Numbered from the stretch's first letter, positions 33,909 to 43,215 are shown. The stretch is 64,000 bases of DNA from Nannocystis pusilla (GCF_026626665.1 NZ_JAPNKE010000002.1:5371168-5435167); one strand, 5' to 3'. The notes: generated by a model from the sequence alone, not told the origin. Numbers and translations: made by a program.

Positions 33909-34137
33909 TCAGGGAACGGGGTAATGGAGCCCGAGGTCGCTGGCGATCGCGTAGTCGGCGGTGACGATCTCCGAGAACGGCCGGTCGTGCCGCACCACGT
34001 GCTCGATGAGGCGCAGTGGCTCCTCCGACACCTCGCGCACCCAGTCGGCGTCGGTGCCCGCGTCCGCCAGCGGCCCCACGCGCGGCAGCACGAAGCGGCC
34101 CTCGACGCGCAGCAGCAGCACCTCGTGCCACATACGA
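33909..34137 (-). pseudogene. Fragment resembling a DUF1592/1588-type myxobacterial protein
   Basis: About 70 residues read MWHEVLLLRVEGRFVLPRVG and 'REVSeEPLrLIEHVVRHDRPFSEIVTADYaiAsd'. The 'epL.LI.yVV..drPFtEI.TADYt..n' pattern is typical of large exported proteins in myxobacteria and planctomycetes. The frame ends abruptly in a copy of the dispersed GGGAACGGGGTAATGGA repeat and is fused upstream with the IstA fragment through repeats. It is a broken piece. Confidence 0.45.
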
Positions 34138-34211
34138 ACGCTCAAGGGCCCGAGCGCGATGTCAAGGGATAGGCAAGCGGATCGCGGTCGGGACGGGCAA
34201 GCGGATCGCGG
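33912..34211. repeat. 24-bp repeat cluster, inverted orientation
   Basis: Copies of GGGACGGGCAAGCGGATC (plus strand) lie at 34166 and 34190, 24 bases apart, and a variant GGGAACGGGGTAATGGA at 33912-33928. They are the reverse complement of the cluster at 34556-34780. Outermost copies on both sides are the ACGGGGTAATGGA variant, so the two clusters form an inverted pair around the IstA remnant. Confidence 0.8.
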
Positions 34212-34249
34212 ATCTCGAGGTCGGCGCCGAGGGCGCCACCCGGCGACCG

Positions 34250-34478
34250 ACGAGACCTCCTGCTTCGGCGGTGCCGGCACCGGCAATGCACATTCCACCG
34301 CGGCGCGCAGCGCGTCGAGCTCCGGCAGCGCGGCGACCTCACCGCCAAGCAGCCCCGCATTCGCGAGAATCTGCCGGTACCGCCGCTCGGTGTTCGGGCC
34401 CATCCCCAGCTCCTTCGCAATCTGCCGCGCCGGGAGGCCCATCCGATGCAATCGGACGAGTTCCTGTAATCGATGCAT
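34250..34478 (-). pseudogene. IS21 family transposase IstA, N-terminal fragment
   Basis: About 75 residues from ATG 34478 match the IstA helix-turn-helix: LQELVRLHRMGLPARQIAKE, then LGMGPNTERRYRQIL and an 'aglL.G....lP.l..lraav' segment. The DDE catalytic domain and the IstB partner are absent; the frame runs into the repeat cluster. The fragment is enclosed by inverted repeat clusters. Confidence 0.7.
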
Positions 34479-34555
34479 GTCGCTCCTGTGGGCGCTCATG
34501 CATCAGGCTGCATGCGCGCCAGGTGTCGCTATCCAAAAAACTATGTCTATCCGTA

Positions 34556-34780
34556 GATCCGCTTGCCCGTCCCGGATCGCTATCCGCTTGCCCGTCCCGG
34601 CGGTTTCGCCACCGGATCAGTCGGACGTCCCGGCCTCGCACCCGGCGGCCGCGCCTTCGGCGGGCCGACCGCTGGCGTTGCCACCGCCGATCCGCTTGCC
34701 CGTCCCGAACGCGATCCGCTTGCCCGTCCCCGTCAGCGATCCGCTTGGGCGTCCCGGATGCGATCCATTACCCCGTTCCC
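34556..34780. repeat. 24/25-bp repeat cluster, direct orientation
   Basis: Six copies of GATCCGCTTGCCCGTCCC or close variants begin at 34556, 34581, 34689, 34713, 34738 and 34762; neighbours are 24-25 bases apart except for one ~108-base gap. The last copy is the CCATTACCCCGTTCCC variant. The 6-7 base spacers are too short for CRISPR. The order suggests an interspersed repeat family of this genome. Confidence 0.8.
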
Positions 34781-35051
34781 TGACACGCCCGAAGTGCGGT
34801 CGTCGCGCCGAGTGCAGGAGGATGCGCGGCCGGTGCTGCGTCGATGAGTGGCCGCCCAGTCCACACATTGGGTGGTGGAGTGGACTGCGGAGCAACAACC
34901 GAGCGGAGGCTCCTCTGCCGGCCGCGAACTGCGGGGTCCGAGGCGGTCCGGTCGTTTGGCACAGGCGCTGCAACGGGCGTTGCCGACACACAGGTCCGAG
35001 CGCTCCGACGAGCGCGAAGGCCGAGTTTGTGACCGGGACAGAAAGCACACC
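34781..35051. other. Region without a recognisable gene
   Basis: Between the repeat cluster and the small lipoprotein gene. Open frames here on either strand have shadow-like composition. A promoter for the lipoprotein is expected close to 35,000 but is not evident. Confidence 0.45.
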
Positions 35052-35447
35052 ATGAAGTCATCCAAGTTCCTCGATTCCCTCTGCATGGCCACGTTCATCA
35101 CCCTGAGCGGGTGCGACGTCGAAGTCGACGGCGTCGTCCGCGAGTTCGCGGAGGACGCCGAGCCGGCCCCCGAAGACGCCCATGTCGCTCTCGCAGGCGA
35201 CGCCGAGGACGACGGGGAGTTCTCGGCGGACGAGAGCCTCGAGCTCAGCGACTCGCCGGATCCCGCCGCCGTCTGGGAATGTTATGATATTCAGATCCAG
35301 TTCCGCAAAGAGCCCAGCGGACTGTGCGGTGGGTGCTTGATCCCGGGCGGGTATCCGGGTCAGAAGGTGCTGGAATACGCCCGCGGCTGCGAGAACAACG
35401 AGTGGCAGCCGTGGTACGTCATCAATTCCACCTGCGAGGATTGCTGA
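35052..35447 (+). CDS. Small Cys-containing lipoprotein
   Basis: A 131-residue protein. The start MKSSKFLDSLCMATFITLSG followed by Cys is a lipoprotein signal (lipobox TLSGC). A ~55-residue acidic spacer follows, then a compact C-terminal domain with six Cys residues (WECYDIQIQFRKEPSGLCGG, then CLIPGG... and a CEDC end), suggesting disulfides. No family recognised; the design matches many small exported proteins of myxobacteria. Codon use is normal for the region. Confidence 0.65.
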   Translation: MKSSKFLDSLCMATFITLSGCDVEVDGVVREFAEDAEPAPEDAHVALAGDAEDDGEFSADESLELSDSPDPAAVWECYDIQIQFRKEPSGLCGGCLIPGGYPGQKVLEYARGCENNEWQPWYVINSTCEDC

Positions 35448-35496
35448 CGCCGAGTAAGCGCCGCGGCCCGTGACCTGCGACGAAGGCGGAGCAGGG

Positions 35497-35770
35497 TCAG
35501 GTCCGCGCCAGCGTGCTCACTCACCTGGCGAACAAGAGGGTAAAACCCTCCGCACTCCAAGCGCTCGCGCGACCCGAAAATCTTCGCACGACGATGGAAT
35601 TCTACGTGCGCTTGGACCAAGCCCAGCTCTCCGCCGAGGCGGTCGATGGGCTCGAGGCCGACAGCCCACGCGACAGGCTCGCCAACGCGCGGGATAAGGC
35701 GCGTGGCAAACCAAACGAGGCAATGGCAAGGCGCGCGATGAAGCGCTTGGCAACGACTTGGCAAACTCAG
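35497..35770 (+). pseudogene. Tyrosine recombinase, C-terminal fragment
   Basis: The frame reads VLTHLANKRVKPSALQALAR, then 'penLrTTMeFYVrLDqaqL', the end of a phage-type integrase including its Tyr region, with no catalytic Arg or upstream domains. No start or ribosome site fits. It is a trace of a second, older integrated element, separate from the 0-27 kb prophage integrase, which reads in the other direction and is intact. Confidence 0.6.
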
Positions 35771-35810
35771 GCAACATCCCGGAATTCGGCACCAGAGTGC
35801 TGGATTAGGG

Positions 35811-36114
35811 CCTGTTCGGTGTTGAACATGAACAGGATCGTCCGCGCGGCGCTGGCGGCCAGCGCGGGCAGCACGGCGTCGACCTGAGACGCGAGCACGG
35901 TGACCAGCACGAGGTCCCACTCGGTCGTGGGATCGAGGGCGCCCTGGACGCGGACCGCGGCGCGCTCTCCGGTGTTCTTGACGATCGCCTACTCGCGCTC
36001 GAGATAGGCGAGGCGAGCACCGCGGGCGATGACGGTGACATCGTGGCCAGCGCGCGCGAGCTGGAAGGCGAAGGTGCTGCCGATCCCTCCGCGACCGAGG
36101 ATGGCGATCTTCAT
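35811..36114 (-). pseudogene. Ketopantoate reductase-like gene, broken
   Basis: From ATG 36114 the product starts MKIAILGRGGIGSTFAFQLA, the Rossmann GxGxxG of PanE/ApbA reductases, then RAGHDVTVIARG. An in-frame TAG at 35989-35991 ends it after 41 codons. The same frame continues with 'vkntger.avrvqgaldpttewDLVLVTVLASQVDAVLPALAA', a family-like second block, before losing coherence near 35,810 at the recombinase remnant. Both the nonsense codon and the truncation argue for a true pseudogene. Confidence 0.7.
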
Positions 36115-36198
36115 GCGCTGCGCGTAGCATGCGCGCGCGCCACCTGACAGCGCGAGGATCGACGGCGCCCGGCTCAAGGTGCGGGTTATACTGACGCC

Positions 36199-36878
36199 AT
36201 GTCCCCTCTCCCGCTCCGGGTGCGGATCATCGGCGGCCTCCTCTGCGCCGGGGCGCTGTCGCTCACCGTGTACTGGGTCGCGACCGGAACCGGTCCCTAC
36301 GCGGTGTTCCTCGCGGCCGAGCTCGGCGAAGATCCGGCCACGCATCCGCTCGCGGCCGCCGGCCTCACGTTCATCGTGACCGAGGTTCCGGCGCTCGTCC
36401 TGATGTTCCTGCTCGCCGCGGTCACGCTGCGCCGGGAAGGGGTGTTCCGGGCGCAATGGCCGGTGTCGTGCGCGCCGAGCTCCGCGCGGCCCTGCAGGAC
36501 AAAGGGGACCCCGAGAGCCTGCGCGCGGCCAGGAATTTCGGCATCGCGGCCGGCGGCGGCGTGGCCGGGGCTGCCATCCTCGCCGGCTGGTTCGAGGCTT
36601 GGTTCGGCGATCCCGGCGCGGTCGCCCCGGCCATCGTCGTGGCCGCGCTGTTCGGGCTCGTCGCGGGGCTCGTGCACGGTCGGACCGCGCTCGTGCGCCT
36701 CGGCTCTTGCATCGCGCTCGTGGCTGTCTCGCTCGGCTCGCTCCCGGCGGTCGCGTGGTACCTCGACCGCCGGCCCGAGGCGTTGATCGTCGAGTTGTTG
36801 TTGCCGATCTTCGTGGGAGGTCTCCCGGGCGCGCTCCTGTTCTGGGCGGTCACGAGCATGAGCCGGCGCGTGCGCTGA
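36199..36878 (+). CDS. Multi-pass membrane protein of unknown function (probable frameshift near 36,455)
   Basis: ATG 36199 opens MSPLPLRVRIIGGLLCAGAL with TM helices (ALSLTVYWVAT; AGLTFIVTEVPALVLMFLLA). This frame loses membrane character after ~86 residues. An overlapping frame (ATG 36456) continues with AAGGGVAGAAILAGWFEAWF, VVAALFGLVAGLVHG, SCIALVAVSLGSLPAVAWYL and LLLPIFVGGLPGALLFWAVT. Either a base is missing and the gene codes for one ~225-residue protein with about six TM segments, or two coupled genes overlap. No family recognised. Confidence 0.5.
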
Positions 36879-36940
36879 AACAGACGGGCCGAGCGCTCGA
36901 ACACGCCGAACGGAGGGCTGCGGGAGGCCGAGGCTGTCCT

Positions 36941-38038
36941 TCAGGACAGGGTCGCCAGGGCCGAGCGCTCGAACACGCCGAGCTCGTCGTGGCGGCCGTC
37001 GCGGATCTTCCGGACCCATTGCGGATCGGCCAGCAGCGCGCGGCCCACGGCGACGAGGTCGAACTCCTCGGCCTCGAGCCGGCGGACCAGTCCGTCGAGG
37101 GACGCCGGCCGCGACGACGCGCCGCCGAACGCCGCGATGAACTCGCCGTCGAGCCCGACCGAGCCGACCGTGATCGTCGGCTTGCCCGTGACCTTCTTGG
37201 CCCAGCCGGCGAAGTTGAGCTCCGAGTCGGGGAACTCGGGCTCCCAGAACCGCCGCTGCGAGCAATGGAACACGTCGACCCCGGCCTCGGACAGCGGCGT
37301 CAACCACGCTTCGAGCTCGCGCGGGTTGGCGGCGTTCTTCACCGCGAAGTCCTGGGCCTTCCACTGCGACAGCCGGAGGATCACCGGGATGTCCTCGCCG
37401 ACGCCGGCGCGCACCGCCCGAACCACCTCCGCGCCGAACGCCGCGCGCTCGCCGATCGTCGCGCCGCCCCAGCGGTCGGTCCGCAGGTTGAGCGCGCCCC
37501 AGAAGAACTGGTCGATCAGGTACCCGTGCGCCCCGTGGATCTCGACCGCGTCGAAGCCGAGCTCGCGCGCCGCCCGGGCCGAGCGGCCGAACGCCGCGAT
37601 CGTGTCGGCGATGTCCTCCTCGGTCATCGGCTCGAGCACCTGCTTGCCCGGCATGACCAGCCCCGACGGGCTGTCGACCCGACCGAACGGCCGCCAGTCC
37701 GCCCCGATGCCGCGCGACGAGCCTACGTGCCACAGCTGCGGCGCGATCCTCCCGCCCGCGGCGTGCACCTCGTCGGCCACGCGCTTCCACTGCGGCAGGG
37801 CGTCGCCGTGGAACACCGGCACGTTGGCGTCGTTGCGCGCCGCCGGACGCTCGACCACCGTGCCCTCCGTGACGATGAGCCCGACCTCTCCCTGCGCGCG
37901 CCGGCGGTAATACGCGGCGACCTCGGCCGTCGGGATGCCCCCCGGCGAGAACGAGCGAGTCATGGGGGCCATGACGATGCGATTGGGCAGACGCAGCGAG
38001 CGGACCTGCAGCGGCCGGAACAGAGAGTCGATGCTCAT
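36941..38038 (-). CDS. Old yellow enzyme family NADH:flavin oxidoreductase
   Basis: A 365-residue FMN enzyme. Hallmarks: the start 'LFrPlqvrslrLpNRIVMAPMTRs', QLWHVGSSRG, the catalytic pair in AVEIHGAHGYLIDQFFWGAL (His-x-x-His variant HGAH), 'N.RtDrWGG', and phosphate-binding GSVGLDGEF and LVAVGRALLADPQWV near the end. It probably reduces activated C=C bonds of small electrophiles. It lies alone, convergent with the membrane protein gene. Length and motifs are intact. Confidence 0.92.
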   Translation of the reverse strand: MSIDSLFRPLQVRSLRLPNRIVMAPMTRSFSPGGIPTAEVAAYYRRRAQGEVGLIVTEGTVVERPAARNDANVPVFHGDALPQWKRVADEVHAAGGRIAPQLWHVGSSRGIGADWRPFGRVDSPSGLVMPGKQVLEPMTEEDIADTIAAFGRSARAARELGFDAVEIHGAHGYLIDQFFWGALNLRTDRWGGATIGERAAFGAEVVRAVRAGVGEDIPVILRLSQWKAQDFAVKNAANPRELEAWLTPLSEAGVDVFHCSQRRFWEPEFPDSELNFAGWAKKVTGKPTITVGSVGLDGEFIAAFGGASSRPASLDGLVRRLEAEEFDLVAVGRALLADPQWVRKIRDGRHDELGVFERSALATLS

Positions 38039-38271
38039 GAGACCTCGGGGACAGCGACCGCGGCTTCGCGGTTCACTGTGCCGAGATCTAGTTCACCAGA
38101 CTGGACGGTCAAGACGGTCCGCCGTGGCGTCCCCGTGCGGTAAATCCGAGGCAGGCCCGTCAGAACGCGCCCGCTTCGTGCCGCGAGCCCGCGACCCGGT
38201 CGGGTGCTTCGCGCGCGGTCGGCGGGACAAGGGCGCCGTCGATGGCCGCGAGCGCGAGCCGCTCGAGCGAG

Positions 38272-39513
38272 TCACGCCTGTCCCGAAGTTCCCATGGCGA
38301 TCGACTCCGGAGCGACGGCAGCCGGGGCGTGAATCGGCGGCGGCAGCTCGAGGTCGCGGGACGCCTCGCGGATGCCGCGCATCGCCAGCTTCATCATCAG
38401 GCTGCTGCCGGGCATGTACGGCATGAGCTTCATGGCCAGTCTTCGCACGCGCACCTGGAACGGCGACCCGGGGGCGAAGCCGCCGCCGAGCTTCAAAGCG
38501 ATATCCTGGTTCCTGCGCACGAACGGCAGCACGCGCTCGTCGTAGCGGAGCAGCGCGGTCGAGAGGTCGGCGCTGCGGGCGAGCTCGACGGCGAGGACGT
38601 AGGCGCCGACGAGCGCGAGGCTCGTGCCCTGGCCGCTGAGCGGTGACGGGCAATAGGCGGCGTCGCCGACCAGGGCCACGCGCCCGCGTGAGAGCGTGGG
38701 CAGGCGGATCTGGCACGTGAGATCGCAGTAGAAGTCGTCGGCGCGCTGCATCGCGGCGATGAGCCGCGGGAACTCCCAGCCGGCGTCGGCGAACGCCGCG
38801 GCGACGAGGCGCCGCTGGGCCGGGACGTCGCGGTGATCGAAGTCGTCGCGGTGCGCGAAGAACACGGCGCACATGAGGTCGCGGTCGCCGTGGGTGCTCT
38901 TGACGCTCGCTATCCGGCGCAGGCCGCTGTACAGCAGCTGCTGGCGGTGCAGGCCGAGGTGGTTGGGCGCGGTGAAGATCGCCATGGCGCTGCCCATCGC
39001 CCGCAGACACTCGCGCTCGGGCCCGAACGCCAGCGCGCGGACCTGCGAGTGGACCCCGTCGGCCCCGACCACGAGGTCGAAGGTCGCCGTGTCGCCGCCG
39101 GCGAAGGTCACGTCGACGCCGCGCTCGTGCTGCCGGAGCGCCGCCACCGAGTCGCCGAAGCGGTAGCGGACCTGTGCGCGCGTCGCCGTGAAGAGCACCC
39201 GCGCCAGGTCGCCGCGGAGGATCTCCACGTCGTCGGGGTCGATCACGCCGAAGCCGCGCGGCATCCGACCGAAGCGACGCCCGCGCTCGTCGACCATCAC
39301 GTTCTCGAGCGTGTCGGCCTCGAGCGGGCGCAGGGCCTCGCGCAGGCCCATGCGCGCGACGACGTCGAGGGCGACCCCGCGGATGTCGACGCAGTAGCCG
39401 CCCTCGCGCAGCGCGGGGGCCCGCTCGACGACGGTGACGTCGATGCCGTGACGGTGCAGCCAGAAGGCCAGAGCAGGGCCGGCGACGCTGGCGCCGGAGA
39501 TGAGGACGTGCAT
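38272..39513 (-). CDS. FAD-dependent monooxygenase
   Basis: A 413-residue flavoprotein hydroxylase. It begins VLISGASVAGPALAFWLHRH (GxGxxG-like FAD motif) with 'ditVvERapalReGGYcvDirG'. A middle block DLVVGADGVHSQVRALAFGP is the 'DG' motif, and RVALVGDAAYCPSPLSGQGT the second FAD motif. The best relatives are TetX/PHBH-like enzymes of secondary metabolism or xenobiotic oxidation. It is transcribed divergently from the GntR-TetR fusion regulator with a 67-base shared gap containing two palindromes, so it is likely the regulator's target. Confidence 0.9.
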   Translation of the reverse strand: MHVLISGASVAGPALAFWLHRHGIDVTVVERAPALREGGYCVDIRGVALDVVARMGLREALRPLEADTLENVMVDERGRRFGRMPRGFGVIDPDDVEILRGDLARVLFTATRAQVRYRFGDSVAALRQHERGVDVTFAGGDTATFDLVVGADGVHSQVRALAFGPERECLRAMGSAMAIFTAPNHLGLHRQQLLYSGLRRIASVKSTHGDRDLMCAVFFAHRDDFDHRDVPAQRRLVAAAFADAGWEFPRLIAAMQRADDFYCDLTCQIRLPTLSRGRVALVGDAAYCPSPLSGQGTSLALVGAYVLAVELARSADLSTALLRYDERVLPFVRRNQDIALKLGGGFAPGSPFQVRVRRLAMKLMPYMPGSSLMMKLAMRGIREASRDLELPPPIHAPAAVAPESIAMGTSGQA

Positions 39514-39528
39514 GCGTACGGTGTACGC
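39514..39528. promoter_or_regulatory. Perfect palindrome next to the monooxygenase start
   Basis: GCGTAC-GGT-GTACGC is a perfect six-base inverted repeat immediately upstream of the monooxygenase ATG. With the second palindrome at 39561-39576 it is a likely operator for the divergently encoded TetR-type regulator. Confidence 0.55.
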
Positions 39529-39560
39529 TCGCCGGGCCGATCCGTCGACAGGAGCCCGCT

Positions 39561-39576
39561 GGTGTACTAGAACACC
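39561..39576. promoter_or_regulatory. Operator-like palindrome in the divergent promoter region
   Basis: GGTGTACTAGAACACC is an almost perfect 16-base palindrome (14 of 16 positions symmetric) four bases before the regulator's ATG. Its GTGTA/ACAC arms share GTGTAC with the palindrome at 39514-39528, consistent with two sites for one dimeric repressor. Confidence 0.6.
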
Positions 39577-39580
39577 GAGA

Positions 39581-40492
39581 ATGAAACAGAACACCACGAC
39601 CCGTCGGATCGCCGATCGGCTGCGCGAGCAGATCCGGCGCGGCGCGCTGGGTCCGGGCGATCGCGTGCCCTCGGCGCGGCAGATCGCGCGCGACGACGGG
39701 GTCGCGCTGGCGACGGCGATGAAGGTGCTGACGCAGCTGCAGCGCGAGCGCCTGGTGCGGGTGGTGCCCGGGGTCGGCACCGTCGTGCGGGCGCGCGAGG
39801 ACGGGCCCGAGCTGTCGCGCGAGCGCGTCGTGCGGGCGGCGATCGCCATCGCCGACGACGACGGGCTGGCGGCGCTGTCGATGCGCGCGGTGGCGACGGA
39901 GCTCGGGGTGGCGACGATGTCGCTGTACCGCCACGTGCCGGGCAAGGACGAGCTGGTGCTGGCGATGGTCGACGCGGTGATGAACGACTCGCTGGCGCCG
40001 GCGCGGCCGGTCCTGGCGCAGCAGGCCGGCTGGCGCGCGCGGCTGGAGCGGCTGGCCCGGATGCAATGGGAGCTGTACACCCGCCACCCGTGGCTGGCGC
40101 CGGCGCTGTCGATGACGCGGCCGCAGCTGTCGGTGAGCGGCATGCAGCACACCGAGTGGGCCCTCGCGGCGCTGCTCGAGGCCGGCTTCCCGCCGGCGCC
40201 GGCGATGCGCACCTGCGTGGCGTTCATGGCCTACGTCCGCGGCCTGGCGATGAGCGTCGAGCCCGAGCGCGAGGCGGAGCGCGACACCGGGATGAACAGC
40301 GACGAGTGGATGGCCGCGCAGGAGCAGCAGTTCGCCGCCGTGATGCCGCGCTTCCCCATGCTCGCTAAAGTCAGCGAGATCGCCGACCTCGACATGAGCC
40401 TCGACGCGCTGTTCGAGTGCGGCCTCGCCTGCTTCCTCGCCGGCGTCGAATCGCAGGTGCGTACGTGCGAGCCGGGCCGCCGCTCGACCTGA
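39581..40492 (+). CDS. Fusion transcription regulator: GntR HTH plus TetR domain
   Basis: A 303-residue protein. Residues ~5-70 are a GntR winged helix (RIADRLREQIRRGALGPGDR, 'vPSaRqIArddGVaLaTamkvL'). Residues ~80-130 are a TetR HTH (LSMRAVATELGVATMSLYRH, then VPGKDELVLAMVDAVM). The rest is a TetR_C ligand domain. GntR-TetR fusions exist in high-GC bacteria, often beside flavin oxygenases. It likely represses the divergent FAD monooxygenase and itself. Start ATG 39581. Confidence 0.88.
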   Translation: MKQNTTTRRIADRLREQIRRGALGPGDRVPSARQIARDDGVALATAMKVLTQLQRERLVRVVPGVGTVVRAREDGPELSRERVVRAAIAIADDDGLAALSMRAVATELGVATMSLYRHVPGKDELVLAMVDAVMNDSLAPARPVLAQQAGWRARLERLARMQWELYTRHPWLAPALSMTRPQLSVSGMQHTEWALAALLEAGFPPAPAMRTCVAFMAYVRGLAMSVEPEREAERDTGMNSDEWMAAQEQQFAAVMPRFPMLAKVSEIADLDMSLDALFECGLACFLAGVESQVRTCEPGRRST

Positions 40493-40846
40493 TCGGCGCT
40501 CTCGCAAGTCCGGGTGCATCGCGCGTCGACCAGCATCCCGCGGTCGTCCTCGTCCCCCGCGTGGGAGCAGCTCCGCGCGGCGACGGGGCCTCGCAGATTT
40601 GCGAGCCCCGGTGGCACAAACGCGACTGGCACACGATGTGGGCTCGGGTACGGTAGCCGCCATCCCATGACGACCGAGCGACACGCCGCAGGAGCAGGAC
40701 AGGCCGTCCCGCCGCCGTCTTCTGGGGGCTCCTGAGGCGCGCGGCTGCCCGCAGCCGCGCGTCGCTCTCGTCCGCTCACGTCTCCGCCCGCCACCAGCGG
40801 GCTGGAGCTCTCGTGCCCTGAATCGCTTAACGAAAGACCCATTCTC
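40493..40846. other. Intergenic region with a hairpin, no gene
   Basis: No credible ORF. It contains a strong inverted repeat GCGCGGCTG (40739-40747) and CAGCCGCGC (40752-40760), which could terminate transcription from the regulator side, although no T run follows. Confidence 0.5.
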
Positions 40847-42341
40847 ATGAAATCGATCGCATTGTCGGCACCGCTGCTTCTCCTCTCCTTCGTCTCCGGC
40901 TGCGACAGCCCCGGGGGACGCCCGTGACCGAGCCGCCGCCCGAATGGACCTGCGACGGCGCGCGCTACGACGCCGCCGACGGCTGCGACTGCGGCTGCGG
41001 CGTGCCCGATCCGGACTGCGACGGCGGCGGCTCGGCCGAACCCGGCACCGGCGTCGACAACCCCGCCTGCGACGCCTGCGTCGACGGCGACGGCCAGGCG
41101 CAGCGGTGCGTCAGCGTCACTGCGGCGCTCGAGGCGGCCGGCTTCATCGTCAGCCCGGCCGGCACCAGCGACGACGGCGCCGAGCTCTACGACCTCACCC
41201 TGTTGCAGCTGAACGATCACCAGGATGTGCAGGCGGGCACCCACGAGCAGCACCTCACGCTCATCCACCGCGGCTTCGACCTGCCCATGAACCTGATCTC
41301 CACGGGCTACAGCAATACCTCGGGTTCACCGAGGACGAGCTGACGACCCTCCTCGGCGGCAACCAGCTCATCTTGGACAAGCGCTTTCACAACGGCAACG
41401 GCGACGACTACGCCCACTTCACGCGCAAGCAGGTCGCCGACGACGCCCACGACGTCGTGGTGCGCATGCGCGATCTGTACACCGGCGCGTGGCTCGGCTC
41501 GGGCCTCAGCAACGGCGGCGTCGACATGGTCAGCTTCCGCCAGCATTACCCCGACGACGTCGACGCCACCGTCGCCTTCGGCGCGCCCTTCATGGTGCCC
41601 GAGGACCAGCGCTTCCTGGCCTTCTTCGACACCGTCGACGCCGCTTGCCAGGACCGCCTCGAGGCCATCCAGCGCGCCGCTCTCGGCACCCAGCGCGCCG
41701 CGGTCGAGCCCGCGGTGATGACCTCGGTCGCCGACGAGTTCGGCGACACCTTCGACCGCGTCGAGCCTGCGCGCGCCTTCGAGGCCGCCGCGCTGTCCTA
41801 CCCGTGGCTGTTCTGGCAGTACTTCGGCACCGCCGACGACTGCGCCGGTCTGCCCGATCCGGCGACGGCGACCGCGGAGGAGCTGACCTCCGCGTTCTAC
41901 GGCGTCACCAGCATCTTCGGCACCTACCCGATGTCCGACGCGTACCTCTCGTTCTTCGGCGCCTACTTCTACGAGGTGCAGCGGAGCAGCGGCTGGCCGG
42001 CCTTGCCGCGCGCCGAGCTCGTCGCGGAGGGCCTCATCCCCGCCGACCTCGTCGACATGGAGCGCGGGCTCGTGCCCGAGGGCGTGACCGTGCCGGAGTT
42101 CGACGCCGCCGAGAACAGCTCGCTCGAGGAGTTCGCCCGCCTCGGGGACGGCATCGCCTTCGTCTACTCCGACCATGACCCGTGGGCGGCCGGCGCGGTC
42201 ACGCCGGCGCCGATGAGCGGCAACCTCCGCTTCGACGTCAGCGACGGCAATCACCTCGCCATGTTCTCGTCGCTCTCGGAGGCCGACCGCGCCGCGCTGT
42301 CCGCCTTCCTCGAGACGAACCTCGGCATCGAGATCCCCTGA
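40847..42341 (+). CDS. S37-type (PS-10) peptidase-like lipoprotein, two apparent frameshifts
   Basis: ATG 40847 starts a lipoprotein signal (MKSIALSAPLLLLSFVSGCD). A Cys-rich spacer follows in another frame (WTCDGARYDAADGCDCGCG), then a hydrolase core in a third. The core matches S37 prolyl tripeptidases: GSGLSNGGVDMVSFRQHYPD (nucleophile Ser, 'yPdDVDatVaf.aPf'), IAFVYSDHDPWAAGAV (Asp) and DGNHLAMF (His). Frame changes near 40,915 (in CCCCGGGGG) and 41,318; one missing base at each gives a ~499-residue protein. Likely an exported peptidase. Confidence 0.75.
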
Positions 42342-42663
42342 GCGCGCCGACGTCGCGGCGACCATGAGCGCCTCTCGCCGGGGCGCGAATGGCAGCACCC
42401 ATTGGTGGTACTCGCCGCCCCCGCACCCCTCATTCAACGCCGGCGCAGCGCCTCGTCGACATCAGGGTCCTACCCGTCCCTGCTCGCGTCGCGCCTTCGA
42501 CGCGACGCCCTCGATCGACGCGGCGGTCGATCGCGGCGACTCGCCGTTCACGCGGCCCCGGCGGCCGAAACGAGGTCGCCGCGAGGGGGCGGCCTGCCGC
42601 GGTTGCGCGCCCCGCGAAGGGTGGTAAGAGCTCCTCGCTCTTTTGCGAGCACGGAGTTCTTCC
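42342..42663. other. Intergenic region without a recognisable gene
   Basis: About 320 bases between the peptidase and the FMN reductase. Frames here have shadow-like composition. A near-palindromic GAGCTCCTCGCTCTTTTGCGAGCACGGAG-like segment precedes the reductase and may be regulatory, but no consensus is evident. Confidence 0.4.
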
Positions 42664-43215
42664 ATGAGCCGATACAACATCGCGGTCCTCGTCGGCAGCC
42701 TGCGCCGGGAGTCGTTCAATCGCAAGCTGGCGACCGCCCTCGCCCGGCTCGCGCCGCAGGAGTTCACGCTCAAGCAGCTCGAGATCGGCGACCTGCCGCT
42801 GTACAACCAGGACGACGACGCCGATCAGCCGGCGCCGACGAAGCGGCTGAAGGCGGAGCTCCAGGCCGCGAGCGGCGTGCTGTTCGTGACCCCCGAGTAC
42901 AACCGCTCGATCCCGGGCGTGCTGAAGAACGCCATCGACCACGCCTCCCGGCCGTATGGCCAGAGCGCGTTCGCCGGCAAGCCCGCGGGCGTGATCGGCG
43001 TGTCGGTCGGGGCCATCGGCACCGCCATCGCCCAGCAGCACCTCCGCGGCGTCCTCGCCTACCTCGACATGCCGACGCTCGGCCAGCCGGAGGCGTTCGT
43101 GCAGGCCAAAGAGGGCCTGTTCGACGAAGCAGGCGACATCGGCCCGAACAGCCGAAAGTTCTTGCAGGGGTGGGTGGACAAGTACGTCGCGTGGATCCGC
43201 CACCACGCGAAGTGA
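42664..43215 (+). CDS. NADPH-dependent FMN reductase family protein
   Basis: A 183-residue flavodoxin-fold protein. It begins IAVLVGSLRRESFNRKLATA (the 'vGSlR..S.n..la' phosphate loop) and has VLFVTPEYNRSIPGVLKNAI followed by DHASRP, the family's FMN-binding 'TPEYN.S.pg.lKNaiD' element, and a 'GviGvS.Ga.Gta.aq..LR..l' stretch. Family members reduce FMN, quinones, azo dyes or chromate. All motifs are present. Confidence 0.92.
   Translation: MSRYNIAVLVGSLRRESFNRKLATALARLAPQEFTLKQLEIGDLPLYNQDDDADQPAPTKRLKAELQAASGVLFVTPEYNRSIPGVLKNAIDHASRPYGQSAFAGKPAGVIGVSVGAIGTAIAQQHLRGVLAYLDMPTLGQPEAFVQAKEGLFDEAGDIGPNSRKFLQGWVDKYVAWIRHHAK

Noticed and set aside
34556..34780. Repeats considered as a CRISPR array
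   Set aside because: The unrepeated part between 18-base units is only 6-7 bases, units vary, and there are no cas genes.
36297..37790. 497-codon minus-strand frame over the membrane protein and OYE genes
   Set aside because: Out-of-frame shadow of the old yellow enzyme gene, with Arg/Gly-rich composition.
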